In this document: one piece after another, positions 63,106-64,000 of the stretch | Layout of the letters: the number at the start of each line of letters is the position of its first letter | Position numbering within the stretch: position 1 is the first letter of the stretch | Assembly: GCF_004785955.1 (NCBI RefSeq) | Contig: NZ_SJER01000001.1 | Span: 1,054,001 to 1,118,000 of the forward strand | DNA from: Halostella litorea | Lineage (GTDB): Archaea > Halobacteriota > Halobacteria > Halobacteriales > Natronoarchaeaceae | Direction: 5' to 3' | DNA length: 64,000 nucleotides | Translations under genes and position numbers: made by a program | Notes under the pieces: model-generated | What the model saw: only the letters and a program-made list of their open reading frames with translations | Databases searched by the model: none | What the model was told of the DNA's origin: nothing

Positions 63106-64000
63106 ATGTCCACGGACCGCCGCTCGCACCTGCTCGCACTGACGCTCGCCGTCCTCGCCGTCGTCGCCATGGTGCCGGGCGTCGCCGCCGCCCAGGAGAA
63201 CCGCACGGGCGACACCGTCGTCGTCGAGGCCGGCGAGACGATAGACGACGACCTCTCGGCGAGCGCCGGCAACGTGATCATCAGGGGGACCGTCACCGGG
63301 GACCTCCGGGCGTTCGCGGGCAACGTGATCGTCGCCGGCGAGGTGCAGGGCGACGTGGAGGCGTTCTCGGGGAACGTCCGGATCACCGGCGACGTCGGCG
63401 GCGACGTGACGGCCGTCGGCGGCAACGTCTTCGTCGGCGAGAGCGGCTCCGTCGGCGGCACGCTGGAGGCGGCCGCCGGCACCGTCACGATCGCCGGCTC
63501 CGTCGGCGACGCGCGCCTGGCGGCCGGGACGATCACCGTCGCCTCGACGGGCACGGTCGAGGGCGACCTGCGCTACGACGGCAACCTCACCGTCGCCGAC
63601 GGGGCGACGGTCGCCGGCGAGACGATCCGGGACGGGTCGCTCGACGTGGGGCCGCAGTTCCCCGAACTGCCGTGGCTCGGGACGCTGTTCGGGTTCCTGA
63701 TGAACCTCCTGCTCGGCGCGCTGCTGTTGCTCGCGCTCCCGACGTTCTCCGCCCGGGTCGGCGAGTACGGCGTCGACAACACGCTCCGAGCGGGGGGAAT
63801 CGGGCTGCTCGCCGTGGTCGCCGCGCCGATCGTGTTCGTCCTCTTCCTGATCACGATCATCGGCATCCCGATCGCCTTCGCCTGGCTGTTCGCCTTCCTC
63901 CTGCTGGCGTGGATCGGGAGCGTGTACGGGGCCTTCGTCGTCGGCGTCGCCCTCCTCGCGCTCACCGACATGAGCAGCCGCTGGCTGGCGCTCGTGGTCG
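63106..64000 (+). CDS. Bactofilin-like polymer-forming secreted/membrane protein, C-terminus beyond window
   Basis: Starts at ATG 63106, with a signal peptide (SHLLALTLAVLAVVAMVPGVAAAQ). The next ~130 residues are repeated short beta units (GDLRAFAGNVIVAGEVQG, GDVGGDVTAVGGNVFVGESGSVGGTL, SVGDARLAAGTITVAS) like the bactofilin/polymer-forming domain. Then come hydrophobic helices (about residues 195-220, 235-265 and 265-290). The window ends before the stop codon. It may form a membrane-linked surface scaffold. Confidence 0.8.
   Translation, partial: MSTDRRSHLLALTLAVLAVVAMVPGVAAAQENRTGDTVVVEAGETIDDDLSASAGNVIIRGTVTGDLRAFAGNVIVAGEVQGDVEAFSGNVRITGDVGGDVTAVGGNVFVGESGSVGGTLEAAAGTVTIAGSVGDARLAAGTITVASTGTVEGDLRYDGNLTVADGATVAGETIRDGSLDVGPQFPELPWLGTLFGFLMNLLLGALLLLALPTFSARVGEYGVDNTLRAGGIGLLAVVAAPIVFVLFLITIIGIPIAFAWLFAFLLLAWIGSVYGAFVVGVALLALTDMSSRWLALVV

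Overview
The window looks like chromosomal DNA of an extremely halophilic archaeon (class Halobacteria). Base composition is strongly GC-rich, the proteins are rich in Asp and Glu, and many genes have a TATA-like element 25-32 bases before the start codon, as expected for leaderless mRNAs. Family markers agree: a halophilic [2Fe-2S] ferredoxin, a HalOD1 domain, archaeal AlaRS, TyrRS, aIF1A, RIO1 and RFC small subunit, and a prepilin peptidase of archaeal type. I see no rRNA, tRNA, CRISPR array, transposase or integrase, so this reads as a core chromosomal stretch with a few accessory modules. I cannot name the genus.

Layout. 1-5 kb: a partial SRPBCC protein, upp, a YigZ-like protein, an ACT-domain regulator, small membrane proteins and a Tat-type lipoprotein serine hydrolase behind a tandem palindromic operator. 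5-15 kb: hisB, hisA and hisI scattered among a zinc-ribbon-less TFB-like protein, a phosphate permease, the main ferredoxin, a prepilin peptidase, a HalOD1 protein and a divergent propeller/glmM pair. 15-28 kb: an arylsulfotransferase-like propeller, a rhodanese, a PadR regulator with its own palindrome, MFS carriers, a DnaJ-ferredoxin fusion, a CNNM/CorC-type protein, an RND exporter with a methyltransferase, and NikR. 28-31 kb: small regulators and a coupled pseudo-receiver/degenerate RecA-like pair.

The most notable region is 30.3-41.8 kb. moeA is divergent from a compact run of nine genes, coxG-coxM-coxS-coxL-coxF-coxD-coxE-DUF364-coxI, most of which overlap by 1-4 bases. CoxL carries the AYRCSFR active-site motif (residues 391-397) diagnostic of form I, Mo-Cu aerobic CO dehydrogenase, and the catalytic Glu near residue 767. 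The cell is therefore predicted to oxidise CO with MoCo made by MoeA and partners, assemble the Mo-Cu site with CoxD/E/F/I, and pass electrons through CoxS and CoxM to the membrane, perhaps via CoxG. Three oddities point to a metal-handling side of the cluster: a YHS domain fused to CoxF, a DUF364 (putative metal-chelating) gene between coxE and coxI, and a Cys-containing C-terminal tail on CoxS.

42-64 kb holds translation genes (RIO1, aIF1A, tyrS, alaS), a 4Fe-4S-type ferredoxin, a cupin/DCC pair, a MerB-like organomercurial lyase divergent from an HxlR-type regulator across one shared promoter, a glutaryl-CoA dehydrogenase, an ABC-2 type exporter, a GATase, an HD phosphohydrolase, TspO, a GAF/PAS histidine kinase, the clamp-loader small subunit and, running off the end, a bactofilin-like secreted/membrane protein.
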